A stretch of DNA of 64,000 nt from Frigoribacterium sp. PhB24 (GTDB lineage Bacteria > Actinomycetota > Actinomycetes > Actinomycetales > Microbacteriaceae): the NCBI RefSeq assembly GCF_003755185.1, contig NZ_RKIC01000009.1, positions 496,001 to 560,000 on the forward strand. The letters are read 5' to 3'. Each line of letters opens with the position of its first letter. Position 1 is the first letter of the stretch. A program made the position numbers and the translations under genes. Under the pieces are notes generated by a model. The model was not told the origin of the DNA and ran no database searches. It was given only the letters and a program-made list of their open reading frames with translations. Shown piece by piece: positions 9,301 through 18,579 of the stretch.

Positions 9301-10215
9301 TCAGTGGACGGGCGGGCCGGTCGTCGCTCGGGGCACGAAGACGATGGGCGGTGCCTCGAGGGTGGGCGGCCTCTCACCGTCGAGCACGGCCAACACCGTC
9401 TCGCCCACCATCTCGCCGATGCGCTGGACGTCGTGGCTGAGGGCGGAGAGCGCCGGCTCGGAGAGCTGGCACTGGGCCGAGTCGTCCCACGCGACGATCG
9501 AGAGGTCACCGGGCACGTTCAGACCGAGGCGTCGAGCCTCGGCGAGCCCGCCCAGCGCCATCAGATCGTTGTCGAAGACCACCGCGGTCGGACCAGCCGG
9601 GGCGCCCTCGACGGCCTGGTCGTCAGAGTCGACCGGCCCGTCGAGCAGTGCCGCGAGGGCTCGCTCGCCCGACTCGAACGAGTAGTCGCCCGTCACCGTC
9701 GCCGCGGTCAGCCCGCGATCGTCGCAGACCGACACGAAGGTGTCCCGGCGAGCGACTGAGTGGGCGAGGCGCAGCGGTCCGCTGACGTGGGCGAGGCGGA
9801 CGTGACCCAGCGACGCCAACGCCTCCACCGCCTCCTGGACGGCGACGTCGTCGTTCGTCCAGACGGCGGGGAGCCCGTTCGAGATCGTCGGCGACGACAC
9901 CGAGATCGCGGGCAATCCCAGCTCGGAGACCAGGGACACCCGGGGGTCGTCCACGCTGAGGTCGACGAGGACCACGGCGTCCACGACGCCCTCGGCCGAC
10001 CACCGTCGGCACAACTCGAGTTCGGCGTCCCGATCGGGAAGGACCCGCAGCAGGACCGCGTGCCCCCGCGGTCGCACGACACGGTCGAGGCCCGCGGTGA
10101 GCTCGTGGAAGTACGGCTCGGCCCCGTAGATCTCGCTGGGACGCACCAGCGTCAGGCCGATGGGCCGCGGGAGGCGCGACGAACGGTCGCTCTCGGTCAG
10201 GGTCGCGTCTCGCAT
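9301..10215 (-). CDS. LacI/GalR-family sugar-sensing protein lacking the DNA-binding domain
   Basis: A periplasmic-binding-fold effector domain of the LacI/GalR type, 304 residues. The sequence begins almost at once with PIGLTLVRPSE, which in complete LacI regulators follows a roughly 60-residue HTH and hinge. Later family signatures are present (VFDNDLMALGGLAEARRLG, VPGDLSIVAWDDS, PALSALSHDV). No HTH is encoded upstream in any minus-strand frame before the divergent ROK gene. I chose the ATG at 10215 because GAGGAGG lies 9 nt upstream; a GTG at 10242 would add only 9 residues and still no HTH. It may be a truncated regulator, or a sugar sensor that works through a partner such as the ROK protein. 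Confidence 0.8.
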   Translation of the reverse strand: MRDATLTESDRSSRLPRPIGLTLVRPSEIYGAEPYFHELTAGLDRVVRPRGHAVLLRVLPDRDAELELCRRWSAEGVVDAVVLVDLSVDDPRVSLVSELGLPAISVSSPTISNGLPAVWTNDDVAVQEAVEALASLGHVRLAHVSGPLRLAHSVARRDTFVSVCDDRGLTAATVTGDYSFESGERALAALLDGPVDSDDQAVEGAPAGPTAVVFDNDLMALGGLAEARRLGLNVPGDLSIVAWDDSAQCQLSEPALSALSHDVQRIGEMVGETVLAVLDGERPPTLEAPPIVFVPRATTGPPVH

Positions 10216-10329
10216 CGCCTCGTCCTCCTCGGCCCGGATCACGGTGCCGTGCGCTGTCTCGTGACCGCTATCGTGTCATCGACGCGGGCCGGAACGAGAC
10301 CAGGGCACGCCCGAGGTGGGGAGGACGAC

Positions 10330-11559
10330 GTGGCCAGACCCGAATCCTCCGCGTCCGGGCCGGGCAGTCGCGCACTCGTCGTCGACGTCATCCGCTCGTC
10401 CGGCCCGATCAGCAGGGTGGAGCTGACCGCGACGACCGGCCTCACCCAGCCGAGCATCTCGAACATCGTCCGCAAGCTGCTCGCCGAGGGCATCGTCCGC
10501 GAGGGCGGACGCGTCGCCTCCGGCGGCGGCAAGCCGCGCACCCTCGTCGAGATCAATCCGGGCGCCCTCTACGCGGTGGGTGTCCAGCTCGGTTTCGAGT
10601 CGATGACCTTCGTGGCGACGGGTGCGGGAGGGGGGATCGTCGCCCGGCAGCTCGTCGACGGCGCGTCGCTCGACTCGCCGGACGACGTGACCGATCGCCT
10701 CGTGGCACAGTTCGACGCCTTCGTCGACGCAGCCGGTATCTCGCGAGCGTCGATCGCGGGTGTCGCCGTGGTCGCACCCGGCCCGCTCTCGGCCGACCAC
10801 GGTGCCATCCTCCGCTCCCCGACGCTCCGGAGGTGGGAGGGTTTCTCGCTCCGTGACCGGCTGTCGGAACGCCTCGACGTGCCCGTCCTCATCGACAACG
10901 ACGCCGCAGCCGCAGCCGTGGGCGAGTTCTGGACGCGTCGTGTCCCCCGGACCGAGACCTTCGCCGGCATCTACATGGGCACGGGCCTGGGTGCGGGCAT
11001 CATCATCGACGGGGCCCTCTACCGCGGTGCGAGCTCGAACGCCGGCGAGCTCGGGCACATGTCCGTCGACCTCGACGGCGAGCCCTGTTTCTGTGGCAAC
11101 CGAGGATGCGTGGAACGCTATGCGGCGCCTGCCGCCGTCCTGCTCCGGGCACGCGAGAAGTCAGGGCGCCTGACCGGCCTCGGACTCGCCTTCGAGGAGC
11201 ACACCGTGGCCCAGGACTTCGACCGTCTGGCTCGCGCTGCCGTGGGCGGGCACCCTGTCGCCGAGAGCTTGATCGCCACGTCCGCGCGCTATCTCGCCGC
11301 CGCCGTCGTGTCGTTCGTCAACGTGCTCGACGTCGACCGGCTCGTGCTCGCCGGTCCGAGCATCGCGGTCGCGGGTTCCGTGTACGCCCGAGCCGTCCGA
11401 GAACGTCTCATGGAGAGCGCCTTCGCCCGGCAATCCCATGACGTCCGCGTCGAGTTGGCCACGAACCCGAGAGACTCCGCCGCGATCGGAGCAGCAGCCC
11501 TGGTCTTGCAGAGTTCGGTCTCTCCGGGACACGGCCCGCGGCTCGTCCAGCCGACCTGA
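10330..11559 (+). CDS. ROK-family transcriptional regulator
   Basis: 409 residues. The N-terminal winged helix (about 15-62, VIRSSGPISRVELTATTGLTQ) is followed by a ROK sugar-kinase-like domain. The zinc-binding ROK signature CFCGNRGCVE is intact, as is the sugar-site motif GHMSVD upstream of it and an ATP-site-like GTGLGAGIIIDG. It is transcribed divergently from the mannoside operon and probably represses that operon until a sugar such as mannose or mannobiose binds. The GTG start has GGGGAGGAC directly upstream. It is the only protein in this locus with a visible DNA-binding domain. Confidence 0.86.
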   Translation: MARPESSASGPGSRALVVDVIRSSGPISRVELTATTGLTQPSISNIVRKLLAEGIVREGGRVASGGGKPRTLVEINPGALYAVGVQLGFESMTFVATGAGGGIVARQLVDGASLDSPDDVTDRLVAQFDAFVDAAGISRASIAGVAVVAPGPLSADHGAILRSPTLRRWEGFSLRDRLSERLDVPVLIDNDAAAAAVGEFWTRRVPRTETFAGIYMGTGLGAGIIIDGALYRGASSNAGELGHMSVDLDGEPCFCGNRGCVERYAAPAAVLLRAREKSGRLTGLGLAFEEHTVAQDFDRLARAAVGGHPVAESLIATSARYLAAAVVSFVNVLDVDRLVLAGPSIAVAGSVYARAVRERLMESAFARQSHDVRVELATNPRDSAAIGAAALVLQSSVSPGHGPRLVQPT

Positions 11560-11590
11560 CCCGGCGCGCGACCGGCCGTCGGGCACGTCG

Positions 11591-11663
11591 TGGGCCCTAC
11601 CGGGCTCGAACCGATGACATCCACGGTGTAAACGTGGCGCTCTACCAACTGAGCTAAAGGCCC
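11591..11663 (-). tRNA. tRNA-Val (TAC anticodon)
   Basis: Read on the minus strand, 73 nt fold as a standard cloverleaf: acceptor GGGCCTT pairs with AGGGCCC and discriminator A; D-arm GCTC-AGTTGGTA-GAGC; anticodon stem CCACG/CGTGG with loop TTTACAC (anticodon TAC); T-loop TTCGAGC. CCA is not encoded. Confidence 0.95.
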
Positions 11664-11746
11664 TCGCGCCGGTGCGAGCCGGGCGAGCGACTCCAGGCTA
11701 GCGGGTGCGCGAGCCGACCCGCGCCTCCCGAGGGTTGCCCCGGTCG

Positions 11747-12220
11747 TCAGACCGTGACGGGGACGAGCAGGTCGAGGGCGGCCCGGTAGTCGGCGAGCGA
11801 ACGCTCCTGACCGGGCTCGGTGCCGAAGTGCTCGCGAATGACGCCGTCGACGTCGATCAGGAACGTGGTGCGCGTCGCGAAGCCTTTGTTCTCGAGGAAG
11901 ACTCCGTACTCCTTCGAGACCTCGCCGTGGGGCCAGAAGTCGGCCAGCAGGGTGAAGTCGTAGCCCTTCTCCTCGGCGAACGCGCGCAACGTCGCCTTCG
12001 AGTCGACCGAGACGACCAGCAGCTCGACGCGGTGGTCCTGGAACATCGCGAGGTTGTCGCGCAGCGTGCAGAGCTCTTTCGTGCAGGTGCTGCTGAACGC
12101 CAGGGGGAAGAACACCAGGGCCACGGGCTTGACGCCCCGGAAGTCGCTCAACCGCACTCGCTCGCCGAACTGGTTCGGCAGGTCGAAGTCGGGAGCCTGG
12201 ATGGCGTTCTCCAGAGCCAT
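11747..12220 (-). CDS. Peroxiredoxin, AhpE/BCP-like
   Basis: Cytoplasmic thiol peroxidase of 157 residues reducing hydroperoxides. The thioredoxin-fold core carries FFPLAFSSTCTKELC, with the peroxidatic Cys46 in the T-x-x-C position (Ser43-Thr45-Cys46) and a second Cys51 five residues later. That spacing matches the resolving cysteine of atypical 2-Cys BCP enzymes, whereas the mycobacterial AhpE branch is usually 1-Cys. The ATG at 12220 has AAGGAA upstream; a longer frame to 12265 lacks a ribosome site. A promoter with TTGAAA and TAGGAT boxes lies at 12274-12301. Reductant unknown. Confidence 0.85.
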   Translation of the reverse strand: MALENAIQAPDFDLPNQFGERVRLSDFRGVKPVALVFFPLAFSSTCTKELCTLRDNLAMFQDHRVELLVVSVDSKATLRAFAEEKGYDFTLLADFWPHGEVSKEYGVFLENKGFATRTTFLIDVDGVIREHFGTEPGQERSLADYRAALDLLVPVTV

Positions 12221-12273
12221 GGGTGCGTTCCTTTCGCGTCGACCCGGGCGGTCGGCGACTGACACGATCGCCG

Positions 12274-12301
12274 ATCCTACGCCTCACGCGTCGGATTTCA
12301 A
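12274..12301 (-). promoter_or_regulatory. Promoter of peroxiredoxin gene
   Basis: On the minus strand, TTGAAA (12296-12301) and TAGGAT (12274-12279) are separated by 16 bp, close to the housekeeping sigma consensus. The predicted leader is about 45 nt and contains the ribosome site. On the opposite strand a TAGAGT box at 12359-12364 may serve aceE; no clear -35 was seen for it. Confidence 0.5.
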
Positions 12302-12484
12302 GCGGCGGCGTCGCCGAGCGTTCCCAGCGCGTGCCGAGCCTGCGTCGGCCGGGGCAACTAGAGTGGTCGGGTCAGGCGGAGTACGTCTCGGAACCCGGGC
12401 ACGACGGGCCTGACATCTGTTTGTCCACTCCACGCGGTGGCCTTCCAAGAGGAGGCCGCTCCACACAGATGATTGAGGTCAAGG

Positions 12485-15229
12485 GTGACGGTTAACGATC
12501 AGGACCCGTACACGGTCGACAAGGCCGATCGCGATCCCGAAGAGACCGCGGAGTGGCGCGAGTCGCTCGACGCTCTCGTGAAGGCGCAGGGTCACGAACG
12601 TGCCCGCGAGATCATGAAGAGCCTGCTCACCCGGTCGAGTGAGCTGCACCTGGGCGTGCCGATGGTCCCCAAGACGGATTACGTCAACACCATCGCCCCC
12701 GAGGACGAGCCCGAGTTCCCGGGCGACGAAGAACTCGAACGTCGCTACCGCAAGTGGGTCCGCTGGAACGCCGCGATCACGGTGCACCGCGCCCAGCGTC
12801 CCGGCATCTCGGTGGGCGGGCACATCTCGACCTACGCGTCGTCGGCCGCACTCTACGAGGTCGGCAACAACCACTTCTTCCGCGGTCAGGACCACTCCGG
12901 CGGTGGTGACCAGGTGTTCTTCCAGGGCCACGCCTCCCCCGGCATGTACGCCCGCGCCTATCTCGAGGGGCGTCTCGGCACCGACCAACTCGACGGCTTC
13001 CGTCAAGAGAAGTCCCACGCGTCGGGCGGGCTCAGCTCGTACCCGCACCCTCGCCTCATGCCCGAGTTCTGGCAGTTCCCGACCGTGTCGATGGGTCTCG
13101 GGCCGATCAACGCCATCTACCAGGCACAGGTCGCGAAGTACCTTACCAACCGGGGCATCAAGGACGCCAGCGACCAGCAGGTCTGGGCGTTCCTCGGCGA
13201 CGGCGAGATGGACGAGGTCGAGAGCCGCGGTCAGCTGCAGGTGGCGGCCAACGAAGGCCTCGACAACCTCAACTTCATCGTCAACTGCAACCTCCAGCGC
13301 CTCGACGGCCCCGTCCGCGGCAACGGCAAGATCATCCAAGAACTCGAGTCGTTCTTCCGCGGCGCCGGCTGGAACGTCATCAAGGTCGTCTGGGGTCGCG
13401 AGTGGGACAGCCTGCTCGCCAACGACTCGAGCGGTGCGCTGCTCAACCTGATGAACACCACGCCCGACGGCGACTTCCAGACCTACAAGGCCGAGAGCGG
13501 CGGCTACGTCCGCGACAACTTCTTCGGCCGCGACCCCCGCGCCCTCGAACTCGTCGCGGACTACTCGGACGACGACATCTGGAACCTCAAACGCGGTGGC
13601 CACGACTACCGCAAGGTCTACGCCGCGTTCAAGGCCGCGACCGAGCACAAAGGCCAGCCCACGGTCATCCTGGCGAAGACGGTCAAGGGCTATGGCCTCG
13701 GCCCGTCGTTCGAGGGCCGCAACGCGACCCACCAGATGAAGAAGCTCACGCTCGACAATCTCAAGCAGTTCCGTGACGAGCTCCGCATCCCGATCAGCGA
13801 CGCCCAGCTCGACGAGAACCCGTACCTGCCGCCGTATTACCACCCCGGCCAGGACGACGACGCGATCCAGTACATGCAAGAGCGTCGTCGCGCGCTCGGC
13901 GGCTACGTCCCCGAACGTCGCACCAAGTACACGCAGATCGCCGTGCCCGAGGCGAAGACCTACGACGTCGTCAAGAAGGGATCGGGCAAACAGGAGGTCG
14001 CCACGACGATGGCCTTCGCGCGCCTACTGAAAGACCTGCTGCGCTCGCCCGACTTCGGGCACCGCATCGTGCCGATCATCCCCGACGAGGCCCGGACCTT
14101 CGGCATGGACGCCTACTTCCCGACGTCCAAGATCTACAACCCCAACGGCCAGCACTACACGTCGGTCGACCGCGAACTGCTGCTCGCCTACAAAGAGAGC
14201 CCGCAGGGTCAGATCATCCACGTCGGCATCAACGAGGCCGGTGCGTTCGCGGCCTTCACCGCCGTCGGCACCTCGTATTCGACTCAGGGCGAGCCGCTCA
14301 TCCCGGTCTACGTCTTCTACTCGATGTTCGGGTTCCAGCGCACCGGTGACGCGATGTGGGCCGCGGGAGACCAGATGGCTCGCGGATTCATCATCGGGGC
14401 CACCGCCGGTCGCACGACGCTCACCGGTGAAGGCCTGCAGCACGCCGACGGCCACTCGTTGCTGCTCGCCTCCACGAACCCCGCGGTCGTCTCGTACGAC
14501 CCCGCGTACGGTTACGAGCTCGGGCACATCGTCAAGTCGGGCATGGACCGCATGTACGGCACGGACGAACACGGCAACGCGTCGCACCCAGACCCGAACG
14601 TCATGTATTACATCACCGTCTACAACGAGCCGATGGCCCAGCCCGTCGAGCCCGAGGGGCTCGACGTCGACGGTGTCGTCCGCGGCATCTACAAGCTTAA
14701 AGAAGCCGAGAACCTCGGCCCCCGCGCCCAGTTGCTCGCCTCGGGCGTCGGTGTGCCGTGGGCCCTCGAGGCCCAGCAGTTGCTCGCCGACGACTGGAAC
14801 GTCGCGGCCGACGTCTGGAGCGTCACCAGCTGGAACGAACTGCGACGCGACGGCCTCGCCGCCGAAGAGCACAACTTCCTGAATCCGAACGACGAGCCGA
14901 AGACGCCGTACGTCACCGAGAAGCTCCAGGGTGCCGAGGGTCCGTTCATCGCCACCAGCGACTTCATGGCGGCCGTGCCCGATCAGATCCGCGAATACGT
15001 GCCCGGTGACTACCTGACACTCGGTGCCGACGGCTTCGGCTTCAGCGACACCCGTGCCGCCGCTCGCCGGTTCTTCAAGATCGACGGCCCCTCGGTCGTC
15101 GTCCGTACCCTGCAGGCCCTGGCCCGCCGTGGCGAGGTCGACCCGAGCGTCGTCCAGCAGGCCATCGACCGGTACCGACTGCACGACGTCACCGCCGGCA
15201 CCAGCGGCACCGCCGGCGGGGAGGTCTGA
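12485..15229 (+). CDS. aceE: Pyruvate dehydrogenase E1 component, homodimeric
   Basis: Thiamine-diphosphate-dependent E1 of the pyruvate dehydrogenase complex, decarboxylating pyruvate and acetylating E2. At 914 residues it matches the homodimeric actinobacterial and enterobacterial type. The TPP-binding [13 protein letters not shown]...NFIVNCNLQ motif lies around residues 240-280, and conserved [18 protein letters not shown] and [16 protein letters not shown] segments are intact. I chose the GTG at 12485 (VTVNDQDPY), which has GAGGTCAAGG before it; an upstream TTG at 12473 would add only MRSR. The downstream regulator and fab genes lie in the same direction, so acetyl-CoA production sits beside fatty-acid synthesis, an arrangement shared by many actinobacteria. 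Confidence 0.96.
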   Translation: MTVNDQDPYTVDKADRDPEETAEWRESLDALVKAQGHERAREIMKSLLTRSSELHLGVPMVPKTDYVNTIAPEDEPEFPGDEELERRYRKWVRWNAAITVHRAQRPGISVGGHISTYASSAALYEVGNNHFFRGQDHSGGGDQVFFQGHASPGMYARAYLEGRLGTDQLDGFRQEKSHASGGLSSYPHPRLMPEFWQFPTVSMGLGPINAIYQAQVAKYLTNRGIKDASDQQVWAFLGDGEMDEVESRGQLQVAANEGLDNLNFIVNCNLQRLDGPVRGNGKIIQELESFFRGAGWNVIKVVWGREWDSLLANDSSGALLNLMNTTPDGDFQTYKAESGGYVRDNFFGRDPRALELVADYSDDDIWNLKRGGHDYRKVYAAFKAATEHKGQPTVILAKTVKGYGLGPSFEGRNATHQMKKLTLDNLKQFRDELRIPISDAQLDENPYLPPYYHPGQDDDAIQYMQERRRALGGYVPERRTKYTQIAVPEAKTYDVVKKGSGKQEVATTMAFARLLKDLLRSPDFGHRIVPIIPDEARTFGMDAYFPTSKIYNPNGQHYTSVDRELLLAYKESPQGQIIHVGINEAGAFAAFTAVGTSYSTQGEPLIPVYVFYSMFGFQRTGDAMWAAGDQMARGFIIGATAGRTTLTGEGLQHADGHSLLLASTNPAVVSYDPAYGYELGHIVKSGMDRMYGTDEHGNASHPDPNVMYYITVYNEPMAQPVEPEGLDVDGVVRGIYKLKEAENLGPRAQLLASGVGVPWALEAQQLLADDWNVAADVWSVTSWNELRRDGLAAEEHNFLNPNDEPKTPYVTEKLQGAEGPFIATSDFMAAVPDQIREYVPGDYLTLGADGFGFSDTRAAARRFFKIDGPSVVVRTLQALARRGEVDPSVVQQAIDRYRLHDVTAGTSGTAGGEV

Positions 15230-15236
15230 CGACCCC

Positions 15237-16463
15237 GTGAGCGCCGAGCGGGTGCCCACGTCACCCCTGCAGCCGTCCGCAGCCACCAAAGAGCGCACGC
15301 TCGCGTGGCTGCGGACGGTCTCGGGTGAGTTGTCCACCGCGACCATCAAGCGCCTCGAAGAGACGCTGCCGTGGTACGGAGACATGCCCCCGGGGCGCCG
15401 CTCGGCGGTCGGGCTCGTCGCCCAGGCCGGCATCACCTCGTTCATCAGCTGGTTCGCCGACCCCCGTTCCACTCCGTGGATCGCGGCCGACGTGTTCGGT
15501 TCGGCTCCCCGTGAACTGCTCCGCTCGGTGAGCCTGACCCAGACGCTGCAGCTCATCCGCATCACCGTCGAGGTCGTCGAAGAACGCGTCAAGGACGGCG
15601 ACGACTCGCTGCGTGAGGCGATCCTGCTCTACTCGCGCGAGATCGCGTTCGCCTCGGCCGACGTGTACGCCCGAGCCGCCGAAGCCCGCGGTCTCTGGGA
15701 CGCCCGGCTCGAGGCACTGGTCGTCGACTCGATCCTGAGCGGCGAATACGACGACGAGCTGCCCAGCCGCATCGCCGCCCTCGGCTGGCACGGTCACGGC
15801 GAGGTCGCCGTCCTCGTCGGCACGGCTCCTCGCATGCTCGACGTCGACATGCTCCGCCGCACGGCGCGGCACCGCGAGGCAGACGTGCTGATCGGCGTCC
15901 AGGGCAGTCGTCTGGTGCTCGTCATCGGCCGGGCCGACCCGCTCGACGAGAGCAGCGCCTCCTCGACGCATCCCAGTTTCACCGACATCGCCCGCGCCCT
16001 CGAACCCGGATTCGGCGAGGGGCACCTCGTGCTCGGCCACGAGGTGCCGAGCCTCGTCGACGCCTCGAAGAGCGCCAAGGCGGCCCTCGCCGGCTTCGCC
16101 GTCGCCCGGGCCTGGCGCAACGCCCCACGCCCCGTGCTGGCCGACGACCTCCTGCCGGAACGGGCTCTCGCCGGAGATCCCGTGGCCCGGTCGACACTCG
16201 TCAACCGCATCTACAAACCGCTCAAGACCCACTCCACCGAGCTCTTGACCACCCTCTGGTGCTACCTCGACAACGGTCGCTCGCTCGAGGCCACGGCTCG
16301 GGAGCTCTTCGTGCACCCGAACACCGTGCGCTACCGCCTCAAGCGTGTCACCGACGTGATCGGCTGGGACGCGACCGGAGCCCGCGAGGCGCTCATCCTG
16401 CAGTCAGCGCTCGTGCTCGGATCGATCGCCGACCCCGACGGGTCGACCACCCGACGCAAGTGA
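15237..16463 (+). CDS. fasR: PucR-type transcriptional regulator of fatty-acid synthesis (FasR-like)
   Basis: 408-residue regulator with an N-terminal ligand-binding-like region and a C-terminal PucR helix-turn-helix: LEATARELFVHPNTVRYRLKRVTDVIGWD (about 345-375). In Streptomyces the protein at this exact position, between aceE and fabD, is FasR, an activator of the fabD-fabH-acpP-fabF operon. The same role is inferred here from fold and synteny. The gene starts 7 nt after the aceE stop; GTG at 15237 is preceded by GGGGAGG at a rather long spacing, so GTG at 15252 is an alternative. The target is probably the fabD promoter 100 bp downstream. Confidence 0.82.
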   Translation: MSAERVPTSPLQPSAATKERTLAWLRTVSGELSTATIKRLEETLPWYGDMPPGRRSAVGLVAQAGITSFISWFADPRSTPWIAADVFGSAPRELLRSVSLTQTLQLIRITVEVVEERVKDGDDSLREAILLYSREIAFASADVYARAAEARGLWDARLEALVVDSILSGEYDDELPSRIAALGWHGHGEVAVLVGTAPRMLDVDMLRRTARHREADVLIGVQGSRLVLVIGRADPLDESSASSTHPSFTDIARALEPGFGEGHLVLGHEVPSLVDASKSAKAALAGFAVARAWRNAPRPVLADDLLPERALAGDPVARSTLVNRIYKPLKTHSTELLTTLWCYLDNGRSLEATARELFVHPNTVRYRLKRVTDVIGWDATGAREALILQSALVLGSIADPDGSTTRRK

Positions 16464-16557
16464 CAGTCGACCTGCCCCCCGCTCCCGCTGTGTGGTTCGA
16501 CAACGTCGGCGCACATCTTTGGTCGAGTTGCTACACCGCAGACCCCCGACTCGTTGG

Positions 16558-16572
16558 CATGATGGACCAGTG
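16558..16572 (+). promoter_or_regulatory. Leaderless-type promoter of fabD
   Basis: A -10-like CATGAT box ends exactly 6 nt before the fabD GTG start, predicting transcription from or next to the start codon. No ribosome site precedes fabD. The 106-bp gap before it (16464-16569) would hold the FasR-like operator; half-sites CGACAAC and GTCGAGTTG are visible but not strongly symmetrical. Confidence 0.45.
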
Positions 16573-17490
16573 ATCGTTGTCGTAGCGCCCGGTCAGGGCT
16601 CCCAAACTCCTGGTTTCCTCGAACCCTGGCTCGCCGACCCGGAGCAGCGCGCCCTGTTGGCGTCGCTCGGGGACGCGGCCCGCACCGACCTCGTCGCCCA
16701 CGGCACCACGTCGGACGCGGACACGATCCGAGACACCGCCGTGGCCCAGCCCCTCATCGTCGCCGCCGGCATCCTCACGGCGCGCGCCCTCTTCGCCCGC
16801 GTCGACCCGTCAGCCGTCGCCGGCGTCGCGGGCCACTCCGTCGGTGAGTTCACCGCCGCGGCCGTCAGCGGCGTCCTGACCGACGTCGACGCCCTGACTC
16901 TCGTCGCCGAGCGTGGCCGAGCCATGGCCGACGCGGCGGCCCTCGTCGAGACCGGGATGAGCGCCGTCCTCGGCGGCGACGAGACCGAACTGCTCGCCCG
17001 CCTCGACGCGCTCGGTCTCTCCCCCGCAAACTACAACGGTGGTGGCCAGATCGTGGTCGCGGGTGAGACCGCCGCCCTCGCCGAGCTCGCGGCCGACCCG
17101 CCGGCCAAGAGCCGCGTCGTACCCCTGCAGGTCGCCGGCGCCTTCCACACCCGGTTCATGCAGCCGGCCGTCGAGCGCCTGCGCGCTGCTGCCGACGGTG
17201 TCCCGGCCTCGGACCCGTCACTCACCCTCTGGACCAACCACGACGGCACCACCGTCGACTCGGGTGCCCGGTTCGTCGACCTGCTGGTCGGCCAGGTGTC
17301 CTCGCCCGTCCGATGGGATGCGACCATGCGGTCCTTCGCCGACGCCGGCGTGACGGGCATCGTCGAACTCGCCCCGGCCGGAGCCCTCACCGGCCTCGCC
17401 AAGCGCGCACTGAGGGGCGTCCCCTCGGTCGCCGTCAAGACACCCGACGACCTGCAGGCCGCCGTCGACCTCATCGAGGGAGCAGCATGA
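16570..17490 (+). CDS. fabD: Malonyl-CoA:ACP transacylase
   Basis: Transfers malonate from CoA to acyl carrier protein for type II fatty-acid synthesis; 306 residues. The N-terminal glutamine motif is APGQGSQTPGF, and the active-site serine is in VAGHSVGEF (Ser90). Conserved NYNGGGQIVVAG and a His in GAFHTRFM (acyl-transfer His) are present. The GTG at 16570 is preferred because the protein then begins at the usual VIVVVAPGQGSQ; the longer frame has no family homology. The last base pairs overlap fabH as ATGA. Confidence 0.95.
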   Translation: MIVVVAPGQGSQTPGFLEPWLADPEQRALLASLGDAARTDLVAHGTTSDADTIRDTAVAQPLIVAAGILTARALFARVDPSAVAGVAGHSVGEFTAAAVSGVLTDVDALTLVAERGRAMADAAALVETGMSAVLGGDETELLARLDALGLSPANYNGGGQIVVAGETAALAELAADPPAKSRVVPLQVAGAFHTRFMQPAVERLRAAADGVPASDPSLTLWTNHDGTTVDSGARFVDLLVGQVSSPVRWDATMRSFADAGVTGIVELAPAGALTGLAKRALRGVPSVAVKTPDDLQAAVDLIEGAA

Positions 17491-18497
17491 CCACCCCCCA
17501 GCTCAACCAGACCACCGGTGCCCGGTTCACCCGCATCTACGCGCTCGGCGCCGCCCGCGGCGAGAACGTCGTGCCCAACGCCGACATCGTCGAGCCCATC
17601 AACTCGAGCGACGAGTGGATCCAGCAGCGCACGGGTGTGATCACCCGTCGCCGTGCCGGCAAGGACGTCAAGGTCGTCGACCTCGCCGAGACCGCCGCCA
17701 CCGAGGCCATCGCGAAGTCGGGCATCCGCCCCGACCAGATCGGCGCCGTCCTCGTGTCGACCATCGGCGCAGGCGTCGTGACCCCCTCGGTCGCGTCGCT
17801 CCTCGCCGAGCGCGTCGGGGCGAACCCTGCCGCCGCGTACGACATCTCGGCCGCCTGCGCCGGGTTCACCTACGGCATCGCGCAGGCCGACTCGTTCGTC
17901 AAGTCGGGCCTCGCCGAGTACGTCCTGGTCGTCGGCGCCGAGAAGCTCAGCGACGTCATCGACCCGACCGACCGCACGATCTCGTTCCTGCTCGCCGACG
18001 GGGCCGGCGCCGCCGTCGTCGGCCCGTCCGACAGCGCCGGCATCGGCCCGACCGTCTGGGGCTCGGACGGCTCGAAGTGGGACGCCATCGGCATGACCAA
18101 CACCATGACCGAGTACCGCGAGGGTGCGGGCGAGGTCCCCTGGCCGACCCTGCGCCAAGAAGGTCAGACGGTCTTCCGCTGGGCGGTCTGGGAGATGGCG
18201 AAGGTCGCCAAAGAGGCCCTGGAGCGCGCGGGCGTCACCGCCGACCAGCTCTCCGCCTTCGTGCCGCACCAGGCCAACATGCGCATCATCGACGAGTTCG
18301 CCAAGCAGCTCGGCCTGCCCGAGTCCGTCGTGATCGGTCGCGACATCGCGACCACCGGCAACACCTCGGCCGCGAGCATCCCGCTCGCGACCCACCGACT
18401 GCTCGACGAACACCCGGAGCTGAGTGGCGGCCTCGCGCTGCAGATCGGTTTCGGTGCCGGACTCGTGTTCGGCGCCCAGGTGGTCGTGCTGCCCTAG
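17487..18497 (+). CDS. fabH: 3-oxoacyl-ACP synthase III
   Basis: Initiating condensing enzyme joining an acyl-CoA primer to malonyl-ACP; 336 residues. The catalytic triad is visible: Cys124 in SAACAGFTYG, His in PHQANMRI, Asn in TTGNTSAAS. In Microbacteriaceae, whose lipids are rich in anteiso/iso acids, branched-chain acyl-CoA primers are likely (inference). The ATG overlaps the fabD stop by 4 nt, and GAGGGAG supplies the ribosome site inside fabD. Confidence 0.95.
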   Translation: MTTPQLNQTTGARFTRIYALGAARGENVVPNADIVEPINSSDEWIQQRTGVITRRRAGKDVKVVDLAETAATEAIAKSGIRPDQIGAVLVSTIGAGVVTPSVASLLAERVGANPAAAYDISAACAGFTYGIAQADSFVKSGLAEYVLVVGAEKLSDVIDPTDRTISFLLADGAGAAVVGPSDSAGIGPTVWGSDGSKWDAIGMTNTMTEYREGAGEVPWPTLRQEGQTVFRWAVWEMAKVAKEALERAGVTADQLSAFVPHQANMRIIDEFAKQLGLPESVVIGRDIATTGNTSAASIPLATHRLLDEHPELSGGLALQIGFGAGLVFGAQVVVLP

Positions 18498-18531
18498 CGC
18501 GCCGCTGCCCGCCCGACCGGGGGCGGCTGTA

Positions 18532-18537
18532 TAGGCT
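18532..18537 (+). promoter_or_regulatory. Possible -10 box upstream of acpP
   Basis: TAGGCT, within CTGTATAGGCTTTACC, lies 42 nt before the acpP start. No good -35 box precedes it. It would let acpP be transcribed separately from fabDH, with a leader that carries CAAGGAGACAAC as ribosome site. Confidence 0.35.
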
Positions 18538-18579
18538 TTACCCCGGTCACAACGACACCCCCCTCAAGGAGACAACACC

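Noticed and set aside
12479-13879. 466-codon open frame on the minus strand
   Set aside because: Antisense to aceE, whose family identity is unambiguous.
16464-16569. Defined FasR operator before fabD
   Set aside because: CGACAAC and GTCGAGTTG half-sites do not make a convincing palindrome; only the promoter box is reported.
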